Positions 34,996 through 46,472 are shown, counted from the stretch's first letter. The stretch: 64,000 nt of DNA from Streptomyces sp. NBC_01439 (GCF_036227605.1 NZ_CP109487.1:124001-188000), one strand, 5' to 3'. The notes: generated by a model from the letters alone, not told the origin. Numbers and translations are program-made.

Positions 34996-35796
34996 CGGGT
35001 GTAGTCACAGACCGGGGTGCCGGCCGGTTCGTCGGACCGGATCAGGTCGGCGGCGTCCAGGGTGCCGAGGTCGTCGGCGGTGCGGCCGCCCAGGTACCCG
35101 GCCACGTTCGCGGCGTCGCTGGGGCGAAAGGGTTTCTCCGAGCACCGCAGCAGCGGCCAGAACCTCGGCGCAGTCGCCCGGGAGGGCTTCGAGTTCGGCG
35201 AGGACCGGCGCGGCGGCGCGCGGCAGCGTGCCTGCCGCGGCGTCGGAGCGAGCCGGCCATGGGTCGGGGGGCATGGGCCGGGGGGGGATAGCCCGCCGCC
35301 AGGAGGACGCGCGGGGCGCGTGGCCTGCCCAGGGAGCGCGCGTCCAGTTGCTCGGCCGGCCCGCGACCGGCCAGGGAGGCGATGACCGCGGCGTCCAGCG
35401 GTGCGGGTTCCACGCGGACGAGGCGGGGCGCAGGGCGAGGGCCAGGACCAGTGGGTACACGGCGCATTTTCTAGGCGAGGACTTCCACCCGGTGGGCCGA
35501 GGCGGGATCCGCGTGGTGGAGGTCGTCCAGGACGGGCCCGCTCCCGCGGCGGGCGGATAGGGAGTGTCCGTCGGGGGCACGGACCGTTCCCGGGCCTCGG
35601 GGAAGAGCTGGTACGGCTTGGCCGCCTCGCCGGAAGGGGCCCGGGACCGGGAGTGGGACCGCAGGGCGGTCTTCCCGATGCCCAGGTCCCCCGCTACCTC
35701 GAGGACCGTGCGTCTGCCGGCGCCGAGGCCCTCGATGGCCCGGCTGAGCGTTGCGATCTCCTCCCACCGCCCTGCCAACGCCGGTGCCTCTGACAC
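34996..35796 (-). pseudogene. LuxR-type (LAL) ATPase, N-terminal remnant with frameshifts
   Basis: From GTG 35796 the frame reads LAGRWEEIATLSRAIEGLGA and TVLEVAGDLGIGKTALR (Walker A), then changes frame several times. Other frames supply VLDDLHHADPASAHRVEVLA (Walker B), PLDAAVIASLAGRGPAEQLD, LAELEALPGDCAEVLAAAAV and SDAANVAGYLGGRTADDLGT. These are consecutive parts of the AAA domain of a large LuxR regulator. The TPR region and helix-turn-helix are lost, and the end is joined to a methyltransferase fragment. Confidence 0.65.
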
Positions 35797-36071
35797 AGCT
35801 GGGCCCTCCGCACCCCCAAAGGGCGACTGCGGGAAACGCGAACGATCTCCACAAGAACGCAAAGGAACAAATCCCTGAAAGGGCCTGCACCAGTCCGAGG
35901 CGCGAAATCGGACCGTCACCGACGGTGTGGCTCTCGTCGCCCTATGCATGGACGCAGCCACCCCGGCATCAGCCGGCCGGCGGTGGCTCGGCCGGAGCGC
36001 CATCGCCCGGGCATCCGGCCCACAGGACCGCCGGGACCGCTCCTCCTCGGCTCACCGCCGGAATCTGCACC

Positions 36072-38627
<2,556 letters not shown>

Positions 38628-38925
38628 GACGCTCGCCCCCCGACACAGGGCGGTGGGTACACCGTGGTGACTCGCATGCGCGCACTCCTTCCGAACCGTC
38701 AACGCCTCCACATCCCGGAGGTGGAACCTGGAAATTTGGAACTCTGGACATCTGGAAACGCCTGGACGGGGACCGTCCACTCTGCGTGCGTCCGTCTCAC
38801 GAGTAAGCCCTCCCATCCCGCACCACGTCATGCCGCGACCTTTCGGGACTTGACAGAGCCCCTGTCGGCCTCCGGCGCGACGAAGTTCCAGCCGCGGAAC
38901 AGGCTCCTCCGACGAGGTGTCCCGT

Positions 38926-40506
38926 TCAGGTGCTCGGCATCGGGACCGGCCTGGCCAGTACCTGGTCCAAGACTTCGGTGAGGAACCGCGCCGGATCCGT
39001 CGCCGCCACCGTGGCGCGCATCGCGACGATCCCGTCCGGACGGACGAGCAGCGCCCCTTCATCGGTGAGCCAGGGGACCGTGATGCGATGCGCGGGGAGC
39101 GCGAGGTCCGTCGCGGCGGTGAGCCAGCGGTCGCCGGCGACGCCCACCAGCAGGGTCCAGCGGGACGCCACCAGGTCGAGCGTGGAAACCCCGTTGATCC
39201 ACGCGTGGGGCACGCGTGAACCCGGCGATCCGTCCAGCACCAGGTCCACGGTGGAGGGCAGTTGTGGCCGCGGGTCGATGACGGCGGCCGAGTCGTACCT
39301 CTGGCCGAGGTGCACGACCGGCGCCGCCCACACCCCTGCCGCCGCCCTGGCGGCGTCGGCCTCGGGACCGCGTCCCCAGTGCAACTGCGGGTCGGCGAGC
39401 CGGCGCATCGCCTGGTCCAGGGTGGCCGCAGCGACCGGTTCGCGTTCCTGCGCGTAGGTGTCGAGCAGCCCGGCACCGGCCTCGCCGCGGTGGACGGCAG
39501 CCAGCTTCCAGGCCAGGTTGTGTGCGTCGGCGACCCCGGTGTTGAGGCCGAACGCGCCCATGGGCGACACGGTGTGTGCGGCGTCGCCCACGAGGAAGAC
39601 GCGGCCGACGGCGAAGCTTTCGGCCGCTGCGCTGCGGGGCCGCCACGGGAGTACGCTGCGCACCTCGACGTCGAGGTCGAGATCGCCGACCGCCTGCCGG
39701 ACGACCGCGGCGCAGTGTTCGTGTGTGAAGTCCTCGGGGCGTTCGCCGGCGTCGACGTCGCAGGGAGCGTGGAAGACCCAGTTCGTCTCGCCGTCCACCG
39801 TGGCCAGCAGGCCGGGGGCCAGTGGTGTGGTGATCGTGCAGGTGGCGAAGGACATGCCCCGCAGGTGCGGTCGGAGGTCTGCGCGGAACAGGATGTTGAT
39901 CATCGGCTTGCCCAGGTCGCCCGGCCCGGAGGTAACCACGCCGAGCGCGGTCCGCACGGTGCTGTGCGTGCCGTCGGCGGCGACCGCGCGCGTGCACCGT
40001 AGCCAGTAGCGGCCGTCGGGCCCCTCCAGTTCGGCGACGACCCCGTCGGCGTCCTGTGTGATGCCGACCAGTCGGGTCGACCAGCGCAGGTCCGCTCCGC
40101 GGCGTGCGAGGTCGGTTGCGACGACCGCGTCGAGCCGGTCCTGGGCGCAGACGCCGCGCAGCCTGAACGGGGTCACGTCCAGCTCGTCGGCGGAGGGGGT
40201 CGGCATGGGCACGGTCACGACGTCGCCCGCGCCCATCTCGACGACGGTCCGTGCCACGGCCTTGCCAGCGGCGCCCCGGAGGTCGACCGCGGCGGCGTCG
40301 ACTGCGGTGTCGAGTCCGAGTTCGCGCAGGATTTCAACGGTGCGCGGTCCGACGCCGGTGGCGCGTGGGTGGACCGACGGCCCGGACCGTCGTTCGACGA
40401 GCACCGTGGGGACGCCGTGGTGGGTGAGCAGTGCTGCGGCGATCAGGCCGACGCTGCCGCCTCCGACCACGAGCACCGGAACTTCTGGGCACATTGTTTC
40501 CGTCAT
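38926..40506 (-). CDS. FAD-dependent aromatic monooxygenase (PheA/TfdB-type)
   Basis: The 526-residue flavoprotein has an FAD dinucleotide-binding motif near the start (VPVLVVGGGSVGLIAAALLT), the DG motif region (RAVAADGTHSTVRTALGV) and the second FAD motif RVFLVGDAAHTVSPMGAFGL with NTGVADAHNLAWKLAAV. The ~150-residue C-terminal thioredoxin-like domain without active-site cysteines is typical of class A hydroxylases acting on phenols or polyketides. It would hydroxylate an aromatic substrate using NAD(P)H and O2. ATG 40506 was preferred to the longer frame. It is divergent from a TetR regulator 56 bases away, which probably controls it and may make it part of a detoxification unit, as in antibiotic-inactivating monooxygenases. 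Confidence 0.9.
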   Translation of the reverse strand: MTETMCPEVPVLVVGGGSVGLIAAALLTHHGVPTVLVERRSGPSVHPRATGVGPRTVEILRELGLDTAVDAAAVDLRGAAGKAVARTVVEMGAGDVVTVPMPTPSADELDVTPFRLRGVCAQDRLDAVVATDLARRGADLRWSTRLVGITQDADGVVAELEGPDGRYWLRCTRAVAADGTHSTVRTALGVVTSGPGDLGKPMINILFRADLRPHLRGMSFATCTITTPLAPGLLATVDGETNWVFHAPCDVDAGERPEDFTHEHCAAVVRQAVGDLDLDVEVRSVLPWRPRSAAAESFAVGRVFLVGDAAHTVSPMGAFGLNTGVADAHNLAWKLAAVHRGEAGAGLLDTYAQEREPVAAATLDQAMRRLADPQLHWGRGPEADAARAAAGVWAAPVVHLGQRYDSAAVIDPRPQLPSTVDLVLDGSPGSRVPHAWINGVSTLDLVASRWTLLVGVAGDRWLTAATDLALPAHRITVPWLTDEGALLVRPDGIVAMRATVAATDPARFLTEVLDQVLARPVPMPST

Positions 40507-40512
40507 GGCTAC

Positions 40513-40528
40513 ACCGTAGCCAGACGGT
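40513..40528. promoter_or_regulatory. Probable TetR operator between monooxygenase and regulator
   Basis: ACCGT and ACGGT form an inverted repeat with a 6-base spacer, centred in the 56-base divergent promoter region. The TAGGAT immediately to the right could be a -10 element for the regulator. The regulator probably represses both genes from here. Confidence 0.5.
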
Positions 40529-40562
40529 AGGATGGGGGTCAACGAGGAAAGGACCCGTCCCG

Positions 40563-41267
40563 ATGACCGAACCCGTTCCCTCGTCGGTGTGGACCCGGCC
40601 GCGTCCCGAGCCGCGTCGACGCGCGCCCGGGGTGGACCAGTACGTGGCGGCCGCGCTGGCCGTCGCGGACGCGGAGGGATTGGCGGCAGTGTCGATGCGG
40701 CGGGTCGCAGGTGATCTCGGCTCCGGGACCGCCTCGCTGTACCGGTACATCACCAACCGCGACGAGCTGGTGGACCTGATGGTCGACGCGGCGCAGGGCG
40801 AGGCTCCGCTTCCCGAGTCCACTGAGGACTGGCGTGCCGGCCTGGGGGCGGTCGCGCACGCGTTGCGTGCGACGCTGTTGCGGCACCCTTGGTTGGCGGG
40901 TGAACTGGCGGGGAGGCCCGCGCTCGGCCCCAACTCGTTGCGGCGGTCGGAGTCCGCGCTGCGCGCCGCCGTCGCACTCACGCCCGACATCACCCTGGCC
41001 TCGCAGGCACTGGGCGCCGTGCACGCGTACGTACTGGGTTCGGTCGCCGCCCAGCAGGCCCTTCGACGTGCGGAGCAGCGCACCGGGCTCAGCGAGGAGG
41101 AGTGGCAGCGCAGCGTCGGCCCGTACATCAGCGAGGTCCTCGCGGCCGGCGAACACCCGATGCTCGCCCGCCGTGTTCTCGAAGCCGAGGAACTCGACCC
41201 CGACGTCGAGTTCGCGTTCGGCCTGGACTGCGTGCTCGACGGGCTTTCGGCCCGGCTGGTTCGCTGA
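40563..41267 (+). CDS. TetR family regulator with TetR-class C-terminal domain
   Basis: The 234-residue protein has a TetR helix-turn-helix (GLAAVSMRRVAGDLGSGTAS with LYRYITNRDELVDLMVD, about residues 40-77). Its C-terminal helical domain (ALRATLLRHPWLAGELAGRP; LGAVHAYVLGSVAAQQAL; FGLDCVLDGLSARL) matches the tetracycline-repressor-like class, common next to flavin monooxygenases and efflux pumps. AGGAAAGGA precedes ATG 40563. Its divergence from the monooxygenase gene suggests that the monooxygenase substrate, or a related aromatic compound, is the inducer. Confidence 0.92.
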   Translation: MTEPVPSSVWTRPRPEPRRRAPGVDQYVAAALAVADAEGLAAVSMRRVAGDLGSGTASLYRYITNRDELVDLMVDAAQGEAPLPESTEDWRAGLGAVAHALRATLLRHPWLAGELAGRPALGPNSLRRSESALRAAVALTPDITLASQALGAVHAYVLGSVAAQQALRRAEQRTGLSEEEWQRSVGPYISEVLAAGEHPMLARRVLEAEELDPDVEFAFGLDCVLDGLSARLVR

Positions 41268-41276
41268 GCATCCGGC

Positions 41277-41789
41277 GTGGCCGCGCACTGGAAGAACAGT
41301 CCTGAAGTGTTCGTGCTCGCTCTTCGACGTCATGGGCTTGACCCGGATGCGATCGACGACGTTGCACGGGCATGGTCTGCGTTCCAGGAGTTCGTCCAGC
41401 TGCCGGTCGACGGGATTGAGCCTGCACGGGACGACGGCGACGGGTTCATCGTGCAGTGGGGTAGATGGAGTTGGAATGGGGACCGCCCCGCACTGGTCTT
41501 CACCAGGCAGTTCGCGGTCCGCGACGAGGATGACCAGGATGACGAGTTCTGGCAGCCGCAGCGCTGGAGCGTAGAGCTCGAACTGTTCTTTGCCGACTCT
41601 CCGGCCTGGGCCGACCTGGACGATACGGCCCGGGCCGACAGCATGGGTTTCGACTTCGCCCCCATCGGTCATGAACGTGCCGCAGCACTGGCCCGGATCG
41701 CCACGTTCGTCGAAACGCTTCCGCAGGTCAGCGCGATGTGGCAGGCGATCCCGGTGGGTAGCGCCCTCGGGCTGGAGCGCGCGGACTGA
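41277..41789 (+). CDS. Hypothetical protein
   Basis: The 170-residue soluble protein (VFVLALRRHGLDPDAIDDVA; DGFIVQWGRWSWNGDRPALV; QRWSVELELFFADSPAWADL; TFVETLPQVSAMWQAIP) has a consistent composition and no signal peptide or membrane segment. Similar proteins seem to occur in other streptomycetes, but I know no function or named domain. GTG 41277 lies nine bases after the TetR stop, so cotranscription with the regulator is likely. Confidence 0.7.
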   Translation: MAAHWKNSPEVFVLALRRHGLDPDAIDDVARAWSAFQEFVQLPVDGIEPARDDGDGFIVQWGRWSWNGDRPALVFTRQFAVRDEDDQDDEFWQPQRWSVELELFFADSPAWADLDDTARADSMGFDFAPIGHERAAALARIATFVETLPQVSAMWQAIPVGSALGLERAD

Positions 41790-41879
41790 TCTGCCGGCAA
41801 ACCCCCGCCAGCTGAGCGCGTCACGACCGCGGCGGCCGGGTCCGGGGTTCGCAGCGGATGCCCAACGATGGCGCTCTGC

Positions 41880-42230
41880 GCCTCCGCCGGAGCGACAGGC
41901 GCACCCGGGGGGGGTGGGCAGTGGCGGGATCACCGGCAGGCGATCGCCACGATCGCTTTCACGTACCGCACCGGAACGCCGTGGATGGACCTGCCCGAGC
42001 ACTTCAGGTCGCGGAACGGCGATGCGTTCACCATCGCCTGCAGATCCGGGCGACCGACGACACAGGTGCGAAGGCATTCACCGCTCTGCTCGCCCCGGGC
42101 CGGGTCATTGCGATGTCGCGGCAGACCCGGGCAACCCACCCAGAACGAAGCCCGACGTGGTCCTAGCTGACAAGGCCTGTCCTTCGCACGCGACACCACA
42201 GCCGTCTTCGTCTGATCAGCAAGCCGACCA
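41880..42230 (+). pseudogene. IS5-family transposase remnant
   Basis: GQWRDHRQAIATIAFTYRTG with TPWMDLPEHFRSRNGDAFTI resembles the N-terminal helix region of IS5 transposases (WRDHRxVIxGILxRxRTGxPWRDLPERFG). In other frames TTQVRRHSP and KPDVVLADKAC (the DKAY/DKGY catalytic block) follow. Several frameshifts and deletions make it non-functional. Confidence 0.6.
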
Positions 42231-42244
42231 GATAACGGGGCTGC

Positions 42245-42616
42245 CTACACCCATCCATCGTCGAGGTGGATCGTCCAGGTATCTCCCACTACCCGGTTCA
42301 GTTCGACCAAGGCCGCAACCTCTGCGATGACTCCCGGCGCGTCGGACAGTCGCAACGGGGAGTCCGGAACACCCTGCCGGGTGTAGGTCGGCAACTCACC
42401 GTTGCAAGAGAAGGCGTGAATCGGCAAGGGGCCACGGCCGAACCATGTAGGTCGGTGCTCCTCGGCCCACAGGGATGCGGCGTCAACGCGGTCCCTATGC
42501 GCAAGCAGGCGCTCGGGAGCAGGCCCGTCGCAGAAGTGCACGAGGAACCCCCCGGCGTCTACGGCCCACCAATCCCATGTGAATCCGGGTCTGGGGTGCC
42601 GCAGGATGGTCGCCAT
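42245..42616 (-). CDS. Hypothetical protein
   Basis: The 123-residue protein (GFTWDWWAVDAGGFLVHFCD; RVDAASLWAEEHRPTWFGRG; EVAALVELNRVVGDTWTIHL, ending DDGWV) is rich in Trp and acidic residues. It has no signal peptide, membrane segment or motif I can name. The clean frame and codon bias support a real gene. It sits alone between IS debris and a non-coding stretch. Confidence 0.6.
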   Translation of the reverse strand: MATILRHPRPGFTWDWWAVDAGGFLVHFCDGPAPERLLAHRDRVDAASLWAEEHRPTWFGRGPLPIHAFSCNGELPTYTRQGVPDSPLRLSDAPGVIAEVAALVELNRVVGDTWTIHLDDGWV

Positions 42617-42918
42617 GTCAGCACCCTATCCAGGCCGGTTCGTCCACCGGGCCGTTGAGACACCGGTGTCGGTACCGAGCGGCAGGTGATGTCACCGAGG
42701 CCCGGCCCCTGTCTGGCCGACCGACCCGGAATTCGGTCTCAGCCGGCCACCGCGCCAGGATCGACGATCACGTGGTACTCGCCGTCCGTGACGTAGGAAA
42801 CAGCGGTGGCGGCACCCCGTAGCTGGCAGGGCGAACTTTCACCAGTGGCCCGGCCGCTCACGCGGCCACACGGCCACGCGCCGCCGCGGGGCCGAGTACC
42901 CAGACCCCCGGGTGTGAC
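42617..42918. other. Intergenic, nothing recognised
   Basis: About 300 bases between two minus-strand genes. No frame or structure of note was found. Confidence 0.4.
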
Positions 42919-43242
42919 CTACGGAGAGTCTTGAAGTTCGTCCTCTCGAAGTTCCACGATCACGAGCGTGCCCCAGCTGTCTGGGCCGACCGCATGGATT
43001 GCACCTGCCGGAATCATGTAGAGCTCGCCTGCACGTACCGAGATCGACCGACCGCCGACTTCGAGTTGGAGCTGTCCATCGAGGACGAGCAGAGCCTCGG
43101 CGGCTGCATGGCTCTCGGGCTCAACGGGCATTTCATCCATCCTCAGCACCTTCACACAGGCGGTACCCACCTCCCCCAGCACAAGCGAACGCCACCCTCC
43201 CGGGAGATCCCTTGCGGTGTCCATCAGATTGATCAAGGTCAC
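42919..43242 (-). CDS. Cupin domain protein
   Basis: The 107-residue protein is a single small beta barrel: EPESHAAAEALLVLDGQLQL, EVGGRSISVRAGELYMIPAG and AIHAVGPDSWGTLVIVEL. These correspond to cupin motifs 1 and 2. Motif 1 has one His (ESHAAAE) and motif 2 has PAGAIHAV, so a metal site may be partly present. The function is not predictable; many such proteins bind small ligands or isomerise sugars. I chose GTG 43242 because GGAG lies nine bases upstream; the frame remains open above it without protein character. Confidence 0.8.
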   Translation of the reverse strand: MTLINLMDTARDLPGGWRSLVLGEVGTACVKVLRMDEMPVEPESHAAAEALLVLDGQLQLEVGGRSISVRAGELYMIPAGAIHAVGPDSWGTLVIVELREDELQDSP

Positions 43243-43825
43243 GACACACTTCTCCTTCTCGGCCCGGCATACCGTCCACCGACCCCGCTTCGAATGACTA
43301 GAAGCTATGCGACCTGCACCGATAGCAGGTCGACCGATTGGTAAAGCATGGTGCCGCAGAGCTGTTGCCCCTCCGCGCCCCCGGGGCCACTCCAACCAAG
43401 CCCCCCGCCATCCGAGCATGACGCATCATCAGGAACATGAGGAACCTCCCCTGCCCGAGGCCACCGACCAGCACGACACGACCACCATCAAGGTCGAGCA
43501 GTACGGACGACACGGTGCCCGACCTACCCCGGTCGTGCGTCGTAGTCCAGCAGCCCGAGGAGCACGTCCAGCGTCTGGTCCACACCTGGAACAACATCGG
43601 CCCGCGTCGAAGATGGCCGGGGTGCACGGTCGCGTTGTTCCCCAGGTGCTCGTGGTGGGGGGCGCCTGTTTCATGGCTCAGATCCCGAAAGCCTGGGGAA
43701 ATGTGCGCCCCCACGCCTTCTCCCCCGCTCCGTCGTGCCCGTACCGCGCCGGCGTCCGAACGGCACGGACCGCGCTGGTCCGCGCCTGGTCCGTGCCTGG
43801 TCCGGCCCGGGCGACAAGGCACCCT
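43243..43825. other. Intergenic, probable remnants only
   Basis: No supported gene. On the minus strand near 43535-43605 a frame reads DVVPGVDQTLDVLLGLLDYD and stops, perhaps a gene end. It cannot be joined to anything recognisable. Confidence 0.35.
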
Positions 43826-44431
43826 CTAGGTGGGGGCTTTGATGCCGGGGTCGACGGGCCGCTTGTAGTACCGCCACGGGAACCAGCCCGCGCCGACCGG
43901 GATCCATCCTTCTGATTCCAGCCGTCGGTGTCGTGCGGGGGAAGGAAGGGTTACCCGGTAGTGCTCCCAGGGATGGCCGGACGCCTCCACCTCGTGGAAG
44001 AAGGGGCCGTAGCCGACCATGTGCCAGCCGTCACGGCCGGCCTCCTCCAAGGCGGCCATCTCGTTGAACGCGGTCAACCCGCTGAGGGTGCGGCGCCTGG
44101 GGGAGTTCGACCCCCCGCCGGGCGGTGCCGACGGGGGCGCGCCCACCCCCTTTCCCGCGAAGCGCTGCTGGGCGGCCTGGCGGCTCACCCCCAGGACGCG
44201 GCCCACCGTGTCCCAGCTGTGGCCGGCGGCCCTGGCGCCCTGAACGGCCTCGCGCAGCAGCCGGCTCGCCTCCTCGGCGCCGACGCGCGAGGCGTCCACC
44301 AGGCGCAGGTAGCCGTGGGCGTCGTGTTCGAGGGAGTCGGCAAGCCCCTCGGGGGCGCCGAGGACCGATGCGGCGATGCCCTCCCGGATCCGGTCCATCT
44401 CCACCGGGTGGAGCAGGGGTTCGCCGCTCAT
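43826..44431 (-). CDS. Helix-turn-helix protein, likely regulator of the palindrome-flanked locus
   Basis: The 201-residue protein has an N-terminal helical region and a helix-turn-helix (GHSWDTVGRVLGVSRQAAQQ, about residues 70-89). The C-terminal half has WHMVGYGPFFHEVEASGHPW and WIPVGAGWFPWRYYKRP, and is of unknown type. ATG 44431 overlaps the stop of the upstream membrane gene as ATGA, so the two are translationally coupled. The operon starts beside two palindromes with the same GTCAAGG half-site, so this protein probably binds them and autoregulates. The SRQAAQQRF recognition helix is a frequent streptomycete type. Confidence 0.75.
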   Translation of the reverse strand: MSGEPLLHPVEMDRIREGIAASVLGAPEGLADSLEHDAHGYLRLVDASRVGAEEASRLLREAVQGARAAGHSWDTVGRVLGVSRQAAQQRFAGKGVGAPPSAPPGGGSNSPRRRTLSGLTAFNEMAALEEAGRDGWHMVGYGPFFHEVEASGHPWEHYRVTLPSPARHRRLESEGWIPVGAGWFPWRYYKRPVDPGIKAPT

Positions 44432-44712
44432 CGACGCAGCCCGGCGAGGGGTTCGAGGGCGTCGAGGACCGCCGCGTCGTGGCGCTCCCGCTCGGCCGAG
44501 TCGCGGGCCGCCGCCCGGGCTGCCAGTCCGGCCGTGCAGGCGATGAGTACGAGGCCCACGACGATCAGGGCGACGGTCACCGCGGTGCCGAGCCGGCCGC
44601 CGAAGACCACCGTCATGGCCGGCAGGCTCACGGCGAGCGGCAACACGGCGGCCATGGACGGGGTGGCAGGGAAGAGGTCCCGGTGCTGGGCCTTCAACTT
44701 CAAGATCGACAT
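44428..44712 (-). CDS. Small two-helix membrane protein, coupled to the HTH gene
   Basis: The 94-residue protein has two hydrophobic segments, MAAVLPLAVSLPAMTVVFGG and AVTVALIVVGLVLIACTAGL, separated by a short loop. A charged C-terminal tail (ARDSAERERHDAAVLDALEP) is probably cytoplasmic. It is the first gene of a two-gene operon, and its stop codon overlaps the HTH gene start. The pairing suggests a membrane sensor or anchor for the regulator, though no known family supports this. Confidence 0.7.
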   Translation of the reverse strand: MSILKLKAQHRDLFPATPSMAAVLPLAVSLPAMTVVFGGRLGTAVTVALIVVGLVLIACTAGLAARAAARDSAERERHDAAVLDALEPLAGLRR

Positions 44713-44714
44713 GC

Positions 44715-44761
44715 GTCAAGGAAACCTTGACATGATCGACTTGTCAAGGATTCCTTGACAA
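44715..44761. promoter_or_regulatory. Two palindromic operator sites with shared half-site
   Basis: Site 1 is GTCAAGG-AAA-CCTTGAC (44715-44731). Site 2 is TTGTCAAGGA-T-TCCTTGACAA (44741-44761). Both are perfect inverted repeats built on GTCAAGG, with centres 28 bases apart. Site 1 begins two bases from the start codon of the minus-strand membrane gene. Both lie between it and the divergent small gene at 44806, so binding could control both directions. Confidence 0.75.
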
Positions 44762-44805
44762 CCGTGTCGCGCCATGGCGAGACGGACGGAGACAAGGACG
44801 CACCC

Positions 44806-45012
44806 ATGGCACAGCTCACCTCGCAGGATGACCTGGCCGGGCTCTACGACCATGATCTCGAAGCCCATTTCGACACCGGCCAGCTGCGGGAGGGCCTGGC
44901 GGGCATCGTCTCCGCTACCGAACTCGACAGGATCACCGCCGCGGTCGACGCGACGGGCGACAAGACCGTCAGCTACGAGACGGCCACGACGCGACTCAAG
45001 TCGAACGGGTGA
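44806..45012 (+). CDS. Small acidic hypothetical protein
   Basis: The 68-residue protein (MAQLTSQDDLAGLYDHDLEA, HFDTGQLREGLAGIVSATEL...) is acidic and probably helical. It has no cysteines, signal peptide or membrane segment. AAGGACG lies about six bases before ATG 44806, deciding the start over an in-frame codon upstream. It is divergent from the HTH/membrane pair across the two palindromes and may be a target of that regulator. No family is recognised. Confidence 0.65.
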   Translation: MAQLTSQDDLAGLYDHDLEAHFDTGQLREGLAGIVSATELDRITAAVDATGDKTVSYETATTRLKSNG

Positions 45013-45323
45013 GCCCGTGGAGCAAGAGTGGCGACCCCGTCGTGATGGCCTCGCCCTGACGCCCCTGTCGTAGCCGCGTGCGAGGGTTCCTCACGGCCGC
45101 GGTCACATCGTCGAACCTTCGCTCGGTGCCACCCTGCGACCCGCCGGCCTACCGCTGCCCCGGAGCTCCGGCGTCGTCGCAGGGCGCGTACGCCGCCGTC
45201 CGGGGGATCCGGCGCTCTGGTCCCCGACGGGCGAGCGCTCCCCCGAACGGGCGGCTCGACGGGCATGGGCTCCCGAACGGCCTGACGATCGGTGCGGGAA
45301 CACACGACGGGAGCCGACCAAGG
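45013..45323. other. Intergenic, nothing recognised
   Basis: About 310 bases upstream of the metallopeptidase lipoprotein gene, presumably including its promoter. No gene or clear motif was found. Confidence 0.4.
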
Positions 45324-46316
45324 ATGCCGAACACCGCCGGTTGCTCGAGGAGGGCGCGCACCGCCCTGTCAGGCGTGCTGGTCCTCGCCGGGGTCGTCGT
45401 GAGCGGGTGCAGCGACGGGGCCCGCGATGCCGGGCAGGGGCCGGGGGCCGGGCCTCGCCCACAGGCGGCGCGCTCCGGCAGGGTCACCGTCGTCTACGAG
45501 ACCCGCACGGTCAAACCGGAGGATCGGGAGGCCGTGGCACTGATCCGGAACTCGCGTGTGCTGGAGCGGTCGGCCGACTGGGTGAACAGGGCACTCACCC
45601 TCCCGCACGACATGGTCGTGAAGGTCACCGCCGACGTGCCGCCCGGGGTCACCGACGCCGTCACCCAGCCCGACGGAAGGACGATCTTCATCCCGCCGGC
45701 GTTCCTGACGGAGATCGAGAAGGCCCTCGCCGACGTCGTGAAGACCGTCGAACGGCCCGCTCCGTTCCCGGCGTCCGAGTACAACACCGACGATCTGACC
45801 GTGCTGTCGACCGAGTTCATCTTCAACCACGAGATGGGCCACGCCCTGCAACGCCAGCTCCTCCTGGCCAACCTCGGCCTCGAAGAGGACGCCGCTGACG
45901 GCTACGCGTCCTTCTACACCGTCAACGAGGTCGGACCGGGCCCGTCGCTGGCCGCCGCGATCCTCTTCGACGAGATCGCCCGCAAGGAAGGCCGGCCGAC
46001 CCTGGAGGGCATGTCGAGCGACCACCCCGTCACCCAGCAGCGGGCCTTCAACTTCCTGTGTTACCTGGAGGGCAGCGACCCGAAGAAGTACCAGCGGTCG
46101 CTGGTCGACAGCGGCTACCTCCCGAAAACCCGCGCCCCCCTGTGCCCGCAGGCGTGGGCGATGCTGGACTACGGCTGGTGGACCCAGCTCCAACCCCACT
46201 TCAGCGCGGCGTTCAAGGCCCGGGGTGACGAGGAGCAGAAGAAGGCGCACGCGCGGCTGATCACGGAGACGCAGTCTCTGGCGAAGCGCATCGACGAAAT
46301 CCGTACCGGTCAATGA
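45324..46316 (+). CDS. DUF4344-type metallopeptidase lipoprotein
   Basis: The 330-residue protein has a lipoprotein signal (LSGVLVLAGVVVSGCSDG, lipobox VSGC, Cys about residue 29). Its mature domain contains EFIFNHEMGHALQRQL, an HExxH zinc-peptidase motif, followed by GLEEDAADGYASF, which supplies the third ligand region. This is the DUF4344 arrangement. Downstream SSDHPVTQQRAFNFLCYLEG is a conserved block. It should be anchored on the outer face of the membrane and may process surface or secreted proteins; the substrate is unknown. ATG 45324 is preceded by GGGAG, and the signal sequence fits that start. Confidence 0.88.
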   Translation: MPNTAGCSRRARTALSGVLVLAGVVVSGCSDGARDAGQGPGAGPRPQAARSGRVTVVYETRTVKPEDREAVALIRNSRVLERSADWVNRALTLPHDMVVKVTADVPPGVTDAVTQPDGRTIFIPPAFLTEIEKALADVVKTVERPAPFPASEYNTDDLTVLSTEFIFNHEMGHALQRQLLLANLGLEEDAADGYASFYTVNEVGPGPSLAAAILFDEIARKEGRPTLEGMSSDHPVTQQRAFNFLCYLEGSDPKKYQRSLVDSGYLPKTRAPLCPQAWAMLDYGWWTQLQPHFSAAFKARGDEEQKKAHARLITETQSLAKRIDEIRTGQ

Positions 46317-46472
46317 GTCCGGCCGCCACGAGGGCCGCCGGGCGTGGGGAACGGCGGGACGGCCGGGTCGGGCGGGGCCGTCCTTCGTGCGCGCGGGCGT
46401 GCGATGCGGGGCCGGGCGGGGCAGGGCAGGGCGGCCCACGGTGGCTCAGCGCTCGCCCGGGCACGTCGCCCG

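Noticed and set aside
40563..41267. Tetracycline resistance locus
   Set aside because: The regulator has a TetR-like C-terminal class, but no efflux pump is present; the monooxygenase substrate cannot be assigned from sequence.
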